From NCBI GenBank assembly GCA_938039675.1, contig CALHUI010000003.1:62001-126000 (forward strand): 64,000 nt of DNA, in the 5' to 3' direction. The position numbers and the translations under genes are program-made. Positions 8,321 to 15,754 of the stretch are shown piece by piece. Within the stretch, counting starts at the first letter, position 1, and each line of letters opens with the position of its first letter. A model generated the notes under the pieces. That model saw only the letters and a program-made list of their open reading frames with translations. It was not told the origin of the DNA and did no database searches. This DNA is from an uncultured Cytophagales bacterium. GTDB taxonomy: Bacteria > Bacteroidota > Bacteroidia > Cytophagales > Thermoflexibacteraceae.

Positions 8321-9982
8321 ATGGCTGAGATTATTCGTATGCCGAAAATGAGCGATACAATGACCGAAGGTGTCATTGCCTCATGGCTGAAAAAGGTAGG
8401 AGATAAGGTGAAATCGGGTGATATTCTGGCAGAAGTAGAGACCGACAAAGCCACTATGGAGCTGGAAAGCTACTACGACGGCGTATTGCTGTATATCGGC
8501 ATACAGGAAAAACAAGCCGTACCTGTGGATGGTGTTATTGCTATCATTGGTCAGGCTGGTGAAGACATAAGCGCTGTCTTGGCGCAATTGAGCAATGCCT
8601 CCACCTCTGCAACTGCTGCCGCGCAGACATCAGCCCCTGCTGCCGAACCTGTGGCAATTGCTACACCTGTACAAAGCATTCCTGCTCAAAAAGTAAATGC
8701 AACTGTTATTCGTATGCCGAAAATGAGCGATACAATGACCGAAGGTGTCATTGCCTCGTGGTTAAAAAAAGTAGGCGACAAGGTCAAATCAGGTGATATT
8801 CTGGCAGAGGTAGAAACTGACAAAGCCACTATGGAGCTGGAAAGCTACGAAGACGGCACACTTCTTTATATAGGTGTAGAAGCAGGAAAATCCGTACCCG
8901 TGGATGGCATCATCGCCATTATTGGTGAAGCCGGTGCAGACTACCAAGCACTGTTGAACCAGCAATCTGCTTCTGCGGCACAAACTCAAACTCAAACCAC
9001 AGCCCCCACCCCTGTTGTAGAAACTGCTGTTATTGCTCCGGTAACAGCTTCAACGGCAGCCCCTACTGCGCAGTCGGTTGCAGGTTCAAGCACTGCCGAA
9101 GGCGGCAGAATAAAAGCATCGCCGCTGGCAAAGCGTTTGGCCAAAGAAAGAGGCTTGGATATTTCACAAATCAAAGGCACAGGTGAACACGGGCGCATTG
9201 TGAAGCGCGATGTTGAAACATTTGTGCCTGCTGCTGCACCTGCCAAGCAGGAAAGCGCAACCCCTGTTGCCATGCCGCAACGCAGCACGGCGGCCTACGA
9301 AGAGAGTTTTACGGAACTGCCCGTAAGCCAAATGCGCAAAACCATTGCCCGCCGACTGAGCGAGAGTGCTTTCACTGCACCGCATTTCTTCCTCACCGTA
9401 GAAATCAACATGGACAAGGCAATGGCAGCCCGCCAAAGCATGAACGAAGTTGCACCTGTCAAAATTTCGTTCAACGATATGATTATCAAGGCTTGTGCCG
9501 TTGCTTTGCGCAAGCACCCGATGGTCAATGCCTCATGGCAGGGCGATAAAATCCGCGTCAATCACCATGTACACATAGGTGTGGCAGTTGCCGTAGAAGA
9601 CGGTTTACTGGTCCCTGTCGTGCGTTTTGCCGATACAAAATCTCTCTCTGAAATCTCCGCAGAAGTAAAAGATTTAAGTAGCAAAGCCAAGAATAAAAAA
9701 CTACAACCTGCGGACTGGACAGGCAATACCTTCTCTATCTCCAACTTGGGCATGTTTGGCATAGAAGAATTTACCTCTATCATCAATCAGCCCGATTCGT
9801 GCATTTTGTCGGTAGGTGCTATCCGCCAAGTGCCTGTGGTTGCCGATGGGCAAATCCGCATCGGAAACGTGATGAAAGTAACGCTTGCCTGCGACCACCG
9901 CGTGGTAGATGGTGCAACAGGGGCTGCTTTCTTACAAACTTTGGTACAACTTATGGAAGACCCCGTGCGCATATTAATTTAG
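8321..9982 (+). CDS. pdhC: pyruvate dehydrogenase E2, dihydrolipoamide acetyltransferase with two lipoyl domains
   Basis: This 553-residue E2 forms the core of the pyruvate dehydrogenase complex and transfers acetyl groups from lipoyl arms to CoA. Domain order: lipoyl 1 (residues 2-78, lipoyl Lys43 in ETDKATMELES), Ala/Thr/Pro linker, lipoyl 2 (about 127-203, Lys168), linker, and a peripheral-subunit-binding domain (about 263-300, SPLAKRLAKERGLDISQIKG). The catalytic domain follows, with active-site DHRVVDGATGAAF (His526). The two lipoyl domains are almost identical, including a 52-nt exact DNA match. E1 and E3 genes are not adjacent. A terminator follows. Confidence 0.94.
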   Translation: MAEIIRMPKMSDTMTEGVIASWLKKVGDKVKSGDILAEVETDKATMELESYYDGVLLYIGIQEKQAVPVDGVIAIIGQAGEDISAVLAQLSNASTSATAAAQTSAPAAEPVAIATPVQSIPAQKVNATVIRMPKMSDTMTEGVIASWLKKVGDKVKSGDILAEVETDKATMELESYEDGTLLYIGVEAGKSVPVDGIIAIIGEAGADYQALLNQQSASAAQTQTQTTAPTPVVETAVIAPVTASTAAPTAQSVAGSSTAEGGRIKASPLAKRLAKERGLDISQIKGTGEHGRIVKRDVETFVPAAAPAKQESATPVAMPQRSTAAYEESFTELPVSQMRKTIARRLSESAFTAPHFFLTVEINMDKAMAARQSMNEVAPVKISFNDMIIKACAVALRKHPMVNASWQGDKIRVNHHVHIGVAVAVEDGLLVPVVRFADTKSLSEISAEVKDLSSKAKNKKLQPADWTGNTFSISNLGMFGIEEFTSIINQPDSCILSVGAIRQVPVVADGQIRIGNVMKVTLACDHRVVDGATGAAFLQTLVQLMEDPVRILI

Positions 9983-10024
9983 CCGACTGTTGCAGATGTT
10001 TCAGTGTGAGAAATAATCAGCTAA

Positions 10025-10063
10025 AAACCCGACGGGCATCCCCAATCCGTCGGGTTTGTTTTA
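10025..10063 (+). terminator. Rho-independent terminator after the E2 gene
   Basis: AAACCCGACGG (10025-10035) pairs perfectly with CCGTCGGGTTT (10047-10057) around an 11-nt loop and is followed by a T-rich tract. It separates the E2 gene from the two-component operon. Confidence 0.9.
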
Positions 10064-10084
10064 TGGGGTAAGGCAGGGTTTGTT

Positions 10085-10777
10085 ATGGCTTTTATTCTGA
10101 TTGTTGAAGACGACGAGCGTGTATCGGAACTGCTGCGGCGCGGGCTGGCAGAAAACGGCTTCATTGCCGATGCAGCCTACGACGGGCTGACGGGCAAAAA
10201 ATTAGCTCTGCAAAACCCCTACGATTTGGTCATTACTGATGTGGCGTTGCCCAAAATGGACGGTCTGGAACTTTGCAAGGCGCTGCGCCAAAGTAAACCC
10301 AACCTGCCGATTATCATGCTCACCGCACTGGGTACTACCGACGACAAGGTGGAAGGATTTGATGCCGGCGCAGATGATTATTTAGTCAAACCTTTTGAAA
10401 TGCGCGAACTGCTGGCGCGCATCCGTGTCCTGCTCAAACGGGCACAAACAGCAGTTATGCCACAAGGCGATATGCTGCAATATGCAGACCTGAAACTCAA
10501 CCTCAACACCAAAACCGCCGAGCGCAACGGCATTGCCATCAACCTAACCCCCAAAGAGTTCAAACTGCTGTCCTACATGCTGCAACATGCCGGGCGGGTG
10601 CTCTCCCGCATCGAAATTGCCGAAAAAGTATGGGACACGCACTTTGACACGGGAACAAATTTTATTGACGTGTACATCAACTACCTGCGAAAAAAAGTGG
10701 ACAAAGACTTTGAGCCCAAACTCATCCATACCCGCCCGGGCATGGGCTTTGTGCTGATGAAACCCGATAACGCATGA
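10085..10777 (+). CDS. OmpR-family response regulator
   Basis: This 230-residue regulator has an N-terminal receiver domain with the acidic pocket (Glu8, Asp9, Asp10), phospho-acceptor Asp52 in VITDVALPKMDG, Thr80 and Lys102 in YLVKPFE. A C-terminal winged-helix DNA-binding domain (about 130-226, NLTPKEFKLLSYMLQHAGRV) follows. Its stop overlaps the start of the sensor kinase in an ATGA junction. The two genes precede mgtC-mgtE and a CzcABC/CusABC-type exporter, so control of metal homeostasis (CusR/CzcR-like) is inferred. No operator could be identified. Confidence 0.94.
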   Translation: MAFILIVEDDERVSELLRRGLAENGFIADAAYDGLTGKKLALQNPYDLVITDVALPKMDGLELCKALRQSKPNLPIIMLTALGTTDDKVEGFDAGADDYLVKPFEMRELLARIRVLLKRAQTAVMPQGDMLQYADLKLNLNTKTAERNGIAINLTPKEFKLLSYMLQHAGRVLSRIEIAEKVWDTHFDTGTNFIDVYINYLRKKVDKDFEPKLIHTRPGMGFVLMKPDNA

Positions 10778-12132
10778 AAATCCGCTTGCGCCTTGCCCTG
10801 CTCTTTACTGCGCTTGCCGCCGCCATTCTACTGGCTTTTGCGGCGGTGATTTACTGGTCGGCACGTAGCAATCGCGAAAACGAATTTTACGCACTGCTGC
10901 AAAAGGAAGCACTCACCAAAGCCAATTTAGTATTGGATGCCAAAGTGGACACAGCTACCTTGCAGCGTATCTATCGCAATAACAGGCAGATTATCAACGA
11001 AGTGGAAGTAGCCGTGTACGATAGCAATTTCCACCTGCTGTATCACGATGCGGTGGATATTGACTTTGTAAAAGAGCATCCCCGAATGCTATCGCAAATT
11101 CGCAATGAAGGCAAGGTGCAATTTTATCAGGACGGCTGGCAGGTCATCGGGTTGCGGCATGAGTTTGAAGGGCGGAAATACCTGCTCACCGCCGCTGCTT
11201 ACGACCAGTACGGCTACAACAAGTTGGAAAGTCTGCTGCAAAACATGATGGCAGTTTTTGCCGCAGCAATGGCACTCATTTTCGGGGCAGGGCTGTATTT
11301 TGCCCGCCGCGCGCTGCAACCTGTTGCTGCTATGACTGAACAAGCGCGGCACATTTCGGCTACCAATTTACACTTGTGTTTGCCCGTCGGGCGAAATGCC
11401 GATGAACTTGCCGAACTTGCTGCCACATTCAACAACATGTTGGCGCAATTGGAAAACTCATTTGAGGCGCAAAAAAACTTTGTTTCCAACATTTCCCACG
11501 AATTGCGCACCCCGTTGGCAGCCATGATTGCCGAATTGGAACTTGCTCAAAGCCGCGAACGCAGCACCGAAGAATACCGCAGCGTTATTGCGCGCACGTT
11601 GGGCGATGCGCAGAAAATGGCACGACTTACAGGCAGCCTCTTAGACCTTGCCCGCGCCGAGTACGACCCCGCACAAATCACTTTTCGTCCTCTGCGCATA
11701 GATGAACTGCTTTTTGATGCCCGCCAACAGGTGTTGCAAGCACACCCCGATTATCGGATAGACATCGGCTTTGCCAACGAACCCGAAACCGAAGCGCAAA
11801 TCATGCTCAACGGTAACGAATACCTGCTCAAAGTTGCCTTGATAAACTTGCTGGAAAACGGCTGCAAATTTTCCGACAATCACCATTGCACAGCCACGCT
11901 GTATTTCACCACCACGGGCATGGAAATCAGTGTGGAAGACAAAGGCATCGGCATTGCCCCCGATGATTTGCCGCATATTTTTGAGCCGTTCTATCGCGGT
12001 GCAAACAGCCGCTTTGCCGAAGGCAACGGCATCGGGCTTTCGCTGACCCAAAAAATAGTCCGCCTGCACAAAGGCACAATTGAGGTCTATTCCCGCCCCT
12101 ATCAAGGCACGCGCTTTCTAATAATTTTCTAA
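10774..12132 (+). CDS. sensor histidine kinase with HAMP domain
   Basis: This 452-residue membrane kinase is the partner of the preceding regulator, and their genes overlap by 4 nt. Transmembrane segment 1 spans about residues 7-29, a periplasmic sensor of roughly 125 residues follows, and TM2 is at about 157-177. A HAMP linker (178-232), a DHp domain with phospho-His242 in SNISHELRTPLAAM, and a C-terminal ATPase domain (N-box LINLLENGCKF, G-boxes DKGIGIAPDDL and GNGIGLSLTQKI) complete it. The architecture and short periplasmic domain resemble CusS/CzcS metal sensors. The ligand is inferred only from the neighbouring transporters. Confidence 0.94.
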   Translation: MKIRLRLALLFTALAAAILLAFAAVIYWSARSNRENEFYALLQKEALTKANLVLDAKVDTATLQRIYRNNRQIINEVEVAVYDSNFHLLYHDAVDIDFVKEHPRMLSQIRNEGKVQFYQDGWQVIGLRHEFEGRKYLLTAAAYDQYGYNKLESLLQNMMAVFAAAMALIFGAGLYFARRALQPVAAMTEQARHISATNLHLCLPVGRNADELAELAATFNNMLAQLENSFEAQKNFVSNISHELRTPLAAMIAELELAQSRERSTEEYRSVIARTLGDAQKMARLTGSLLDLARAEYDPAQITFRPLRIDELLFDARQQVLQAHPDYRIDIGFANEPETEAQIMLNGNEYLLKVALINLLENGCKFSDNHHCTATLYFTTTGMEISVEDKGIGIAPDDLPHIFEPFYRGANSRFAEGNGIGLSLTQKIVRLHKGTIEVYSRPYQGTRFLIIF

Positions 12133-12229
12133 TAATTTTCTAAAACTTCTCTAATGGCTGCCCTGCAACAAGGCGGGTAATTTTGCGATACAATCATCGA
12201 GCAATTAAGTAGTTGAGCAGTTTCAATCG

Positions 12230-12306
12230 AAAAAATTTGCTGACAGGGCATTGAGCCGTTGTCAGGGATTTGTAAAGCCTGTTAGCCGTCGCAGACGCTA
12301 ACAGCG
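12230..12306 (+). repeat. dispersed leader repeat, copy 1 (upstream of mgtC)
   Basis: The 245-nt gap before mgtC contains a two-part element. A 42-nt block (12230-12271) matches 14462-14503 at 35 of 42 positions. A hairpin CCTGTTAGC...GCTAACAG (12278-12304) follows. Bases 12282-12306 are also repeated, inverted, at 20271-20295. It ends 71 nt before the mgtC start. Confidence 0.75.
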
Positions 12307-12377
12307 CTTTCTACCAAAACAACCTTTTAAATTAATTACCGATTTCCCACCAAAAATCCTAAAACCCGCAAAAGGCC

Positions 12378-13091
12378 ATGACAACATTGGATTTCATCTT
12401 GCGGCTGATGCTTGCTTTCGGGCTGGGCGCAATGATTGGCATTGAGCGGCAGTGGCGGCAAAAAAGTGCCGGGTTGCGCACCAACACTCTGGTTTCCGTC
12501 GGTTCGGCAGCTTTTATTCTGCTGTCGGTGCTGCTCACAGGAGATGCCGGTGACCCAAGCCGTGTAGCCGGACAGATTGTTACGGGCATAGGCTTTTTGG
12601 GTGCTGGCGTAATTATGAAAGACGGCATGAGCGTTCAAGGATTGAACACTGCTGCTACTATTTGGTGTTCGGCAGCGGTCGGGGCGCTGGCAGGCGTAGG
12701 TTTAGTTACTGAATCGCTCATTACTGCTTTTACCGTAGTGAGCGTGCATCTCATCTTGCGTCCGTTGGGCAATCGGCTGAATCGCATTCCTGTGCAAAAC
12801 GCTGCCGACGAAGGCGCTTATACCTATGCGCTGAAACTGCGCTGCAAAGAACAAGTAGAAAATCACTTGCGGGTATTACTGATTAACTACTTGAAAAATG
12901 ATGAACACCTACAACTGCGGGCACTGAAAAGCAGCGACAACGGCAGCCCTGCCCATACCTACGTCGAAGCCGAAATTCAGGCAATCGGCAGGCACGATAA
13001 CTTCATTGAACAACTTGCAGGAAAATTTACGCTGGAATACGGCGTAACCGAAGTGCGCTGGGAAATTATTGGACAACAAAACGACTATTGA
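12378..13091 (+). CDS. mgtC: MgtC/SapB family membrane protein
   Basis: This 237-residue protein has four to five predicted membrane helices in the first 135 residues with the MgtC/SapB signature. Key stretches are FGLGAMIGIERQWRQK, AGLRTNTLVSVGSA, and GIGFLGAGVIMKDG followed by GLNTAATIWCSAAVG. A soluble C-terminal domain of about 90 residues follows, as in long MgtC proteins. MgtC proteins are tied to growth in low magnesium and to modulation of the F-type ATP synthase; they are not transporters themselves. The stop is 1 nt from the mgtE ATG, so the pair is one transcription unit. Confidence 0.9.
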   Translation: MTTLDFILRLMLAFGLGAMIGIERQWRQKSAGLRTNTLVSVGSAAFILLSVLLTGDAGDPSRVAGQIVTGIGFLGAGVIMKDGMSVQGLNTAATIWCSAAVGALAGVGLVTESLITAFTVVSVHLILRPLGNRLNRIPVQNAADEGAYTYALKLRCKEQVENHLRVLLINYLKNDEHLQLRALKSSDNGSPAHTYVEAEIQAIGRHDNFIEQLAGKFTLEYGVTEVRWEIIGQQNDY

Positions 13092-13092
13092 T

Positions 13093-14439
13093 ATGAACAC
13101 AGCAGCAAATAAAACAATATTGCCCACAGAGCAACTCAAAAAAATGCCTGTTGTGGAAGTTGCCGAATTGCTGGCAGGCATAGAAGCCCCCGAACTACTG
13201 CCGCAGTTAGACAACTTCACCGCTGCGCAGCAAGGGCTAATTGTTGCTGAATTTGCCATGACCAAACAGTTAGAACTTTTCCAATCGGTCAGCCGCAAGC
13301 GATTTGCCCTCATTTTTGAGCAAATGCCCTCCGACAATCGCGCCGACTTGTTTCAGCACCTTACCCAACAGGAACAAGCCGAACTGCTGCCTTTTCTTTC
13401 CAAAAAGGTGCGCGAAGACGTTATTCAACTTAGCAACTATCCGCCCGAAACAGCAGGCGGCATTATGAGTACGGACTTTGCCACCGTGCAGGAAACCATG
13501 ACTTGCGCCGAAGCCATTGCCAAAATACGCTTGGATGCGCCTTCCAAACGCACCATTTATTACGTGTATGTAGTAAACGACAATCAGGAAATGCAGGGCT
13601 TTATCACCCTGAAAGACCTGATTATGAATGAACCCGAAACCTTAGTCAGTTGTGCCATGCACCACAAGTTTGCCTTTGCCTACGTAGACGAAGACCGCGA
13701 AGAGGTAGCCAAAAAAATAGAACGCTACGACTTGGTGGCGCTGCCCGTGCTGAACAGGCAGAACCAATTGGTCGGCATTGTTACACACGACGAAGCGTTA
13801 GACATCATCCGCGCCGAACACACCGAAGACATGGAACGATTCATGGGCATCATCCAAACCAACGAAGAGTTTGACTACCTCAAAACGGGCACGTGGGAAC
13901 ACTTCCGCAAGCGGGTAGTTTGGATTGTTTCGCTGGCTGCTGTCGGTATTATTTCGGGTATGATTATCCACAACTACGAAAATGCACTGGAAAAACTGCT
14001 CATCCTTGCCCTCTACATGCCCATGGTTGCCGATACGGGCGGCAATGCGGGCAGTCAGGCGGCAACAGTGGTAGTGCGCGCACTGGCACTGGGGCAAGTA
14101 ACAGTGAAAGATTGGCTGAAAATTCTGTGGAAAGAAGCCAAAGTATCTGTTTTGCTGTCGGTTTGTTTGGGGGCGCTGGCATTTGCCAAAGTTCTGTTTT
14201 TGAGTTGGGAAACCGAAATTCCCGCTGCCTATCGGTTGAGTGAAATTGCTTTTGCTATTTCGCTGGCGCTTTCCTTGCAGGTTATCACGGCAACCATCAT
14301 CGGGGCGGGTTTGCCTATTTTGGTGAAGCGATTTGGCGGCGACCCCGCAGTGGCTGCAAGTCCTGCCATCACTACCGTAGTGGATATTACCGGTCTGCTA
14401 ATTTATTTCGGCACGGCTTCGCTGTTTTTTGCACTGTAA
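13093..14439 (+). CDS. mgtE: magnesium transporter MgtE
   Basis: This 448-residue Mg2+ channel/transporter contains, in order, an MgtE N-domain (helical repeats, about 20-125), a CBS-domain pair (about 130-250, ETAGGIMSTDFATV and YDLVALPVLNRQNQLVGIVT), and a five-helix membrane domain (about 280-448, with PMVADTGGNAGSQAATVVVRAL and GGDPAVAASPAITTVVD). The CBS domains normally close the channel at high cytoplasmic Mg2+. A longer frame begins at a TTG (13069) inside mgtC; the ATG at 13093, 1 nt after the mgtC stop, is the better start. Confidence 0.95.
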   Translation: MNTAANKTILPTEQLKKMPVVEVAELLAGIEAPELLPQLDNFTAAQQGLIVAEFAMTKQLELFQSVSRKRFALIFEQMPSDNRADLFQHLTQQEQAELLPFLSKKVREDVIQLSNYPPETAGGIMSTDFATVQETMTCAEAIAKIRLDAPSKRTIYYVYVVNDNQEMQGFITLKDLIMNEPETLVSCAMHHKFAFAYVDEDREEVAKKIERYDLVALPVLNRQNQLVGIVTHDEALDIIRAEHTEDMERFMGIIQTNEEFDYLKTGTWEHFRKRVVWIVSLAAVGIISGMIIHNYENALEKLLILALYMPMVADTGGNAGSQAATVVVRALALGQVTVKDWLKILWKEAKVSVLLSVCLGALAFAKVLFLSWETEIPAAYRLSEIAFAISLALSLQVITATIIGAGLPILVKRFGGDPAVAASPAITTVVDITGLLIYFGTASLFFAL

Positions 14440-14461
14440 ATGAACAATTTAAGATGAATTT

Positions 14462-14538
14462 AAAAAAATTGCTTACAGGGCATTCAGCTGTCGGCAGGGA
14501 TTGTTTCCCACCCTGTTAGCGAGCGAACTCCCTAACAG
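14462..14538 (+). repeat. dispersed leader repeat, copy 2 (upstream of the exporter adaptor gene)
   Basis: This copy has the same two-part layout as 12230-12306: a 42-nt block (14462-14503) followed by an inverted repeat CTGTTAG...CTAACAG (14513-14519 / 14532-14538). It ends 47 nt before the adaptor ATG. The loop between the arms differs from copy 1. Confidence 0.75.
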
Positions 14539-14585
14539 TAGTTAAAAAAACACAAGTAAAAACCTGAAAACTAACCCTAAAACCT

Positions 14586-15701
14586 ATGAAATACCTCTTG
14601 CAGCCGACCTTAGGGCTGTTACTGTGCTGTCTGTTGGTAGCCTGCCGCAAAGAAGAACCGACAGAGGCAGAAGCCCCCTACACTGTATCGGGTGATACTG
14701 TTACCATTCGGGAAGGCAATGTGTTGCTCTCTAAGCTCAAAATCATTACGGCAACCGCCGAGAACTACCGCCCCGAACTGATAACCGCCGGAACAGTACG
14801 AGCAATTCCTAACTTATACGCTGAAATTGCACCGCCTTTTGCCGGTAGAGTGAGCAAAGTGCATTTGCGATTGGGTATGAAAACCCAAGCAGGCACGCCG
14901 TTGTTTGAAATCGTTTCGCCTGCGTTCATAGATGCACAGAAAGCATTTTTTCAGGCAAAATCCGAATTTGAAGTGGCACAACTTGCCCTCAAACGGCAAA
15001 AAGACCTGAAAGCCAACGGCGTAGGTGCACAGCGCGATTTGGAAGAAGCTGAAGCTAACTATCAGGTGCAGGAAAAGGAATATCAAAATGCAGTTGCCAA
15101 CCTAAAAGTGTTCGGCGTGGATGTAGACAAACTCTCTCTGGGGCAACCGCTGGTTGTTACCTCACCTATTGCAGGTGAAGTGGTTGAAAATGAAGTAGTT
15201 ATGGGACATTATATGCGCGAAGATGACCCACCGCATGCCAAAGTGATAGACCTTAGCAAAGTATGGGTAGTAGGCATGGTTAAAGAAAAAGACCTTCGCT
15301 TTATCCGACAGTTAGACAGTGCCGAAGTGCGCGTTGCTGCCTATCCAGACCGCCTTTTCAAAGGCAAAGTTTATCACATCAACGAACTGATAGACGAAGA
15401 AACCCGCAGCGTGCAGGTATTGATAGAATGCGAAAACCTGAACCACGAACTCAAACCGGGTATGTACGTAACCACCCGTTTTCTGGACATTCCCGAACAG
15501 GTAACGATTGTTCCGGCAAAAGCCGTGTTGCAAATGAACGATACGCAGTTTGTGTTTGTCCAAGTCGGCGAACGTAGCTACCAACGCCGCAAAGTTACGA
15601 CCGAAGGCACACCCGACGGGCGCATCGTTATTCGCAGCGGCGTGCAGGCAGGCGAAAAGGTGGTCAGTGAAGGCGGCATTTATTTGTTGGAAGCAAAATG
15701 A
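14586..15701 (+). CDS. RND efflux periplasmic adaptor (CusB/CzcB-like lipoprotein)
   Basis: This 371-residue membrane-fusion protein has a lipoprotein signal with lipobox LVAC (Cys20). It contains a biotinyl-lipoyl-like half (YAEIAPPFAGRVSKVHLRLG), a coiled-coil hairpin (about 115-180, AQKAFFQAKSEFEVAQLALK and a KDLKANGVGAQRDLEEAE segment), the returning half-motif SPIAGEVVENEVVMG, and beta-barrel and membrane-proximal domains. It links the inner-membrane pump to the outer-membrane channel. Its stop overlaps an ATG of the next frame in ATGA, but the true pump start is probably 54 nt further on. It is the first gene of a three-gene exporter set. Confidence 0.92.
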   Translation: MKYLLQPTLGLLLCCLLVACRKEEPTEAEAPYTVSGDTVTIREGNVLLSKLKIITATAENYRPELITAGTVRAIPNLYAEIAPPFAGRVSKVHLRLGMKTQAGTPLFEIVSPAFIDAQKAFFQAKSEFEVAQLALKRQKDLKANGVGAQRDLEEAEANYQVQEKEYQNAVANLKVFGVDVDKLSLGQPLVVTSPIAGEVVENEVVMGHYMREDDPPHAKVIDLSKVWVVGMVKEKDLRFIRQLDSAEVRVAAYPDRLFKGKVYHINELIDEETRSVQVLIECENLNHELKPGMYVTTRFLDIPEQVTIVPAKAVLQMNDTQFVFVQVGERSYQRRKVTTEGTPDGRIVIRSGVQAGEKVVSEGGIYLLEAK

Positions 15702-15708
15702 AAAAGAT

Positions 15709-15736
15709 TTCGGATTTCCGAACTCCCAAATCCGAA
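15709..15736 (+). repeat. intercistronic hairpin between adaptor and pump genes
   Basis: TTCGGATTT (15709-15717) and AAATCCGAA (15728-15736) form a 9-bp stem with a 10-nt loop. The sequence is of the same GGATTTCGGA/TCCGAA type seen in other gaps of this cluster. This is why the 19 residues that an ATG at 15698 would add are judged to be translated spacer rather than true protein. Confidence 0.7.
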
Positions 15737-15754
15737 CTCTCAAATCCCAATTCT

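Noticed and set aside
13069-13092. Upstream TTG start for mgtE
   Set aside because: It lies inside mgtC and uses TTG; the ATG at 13093, 1 nt after the mgtC stop, gives the usual protein.
15698-15754. Upstream ATG of the pump gene, overlapping the adaptor stop
   Set aside because: The extra 19 residues are encoded by an intergenic hairpin repeat and do not look like an RND N-terminus.
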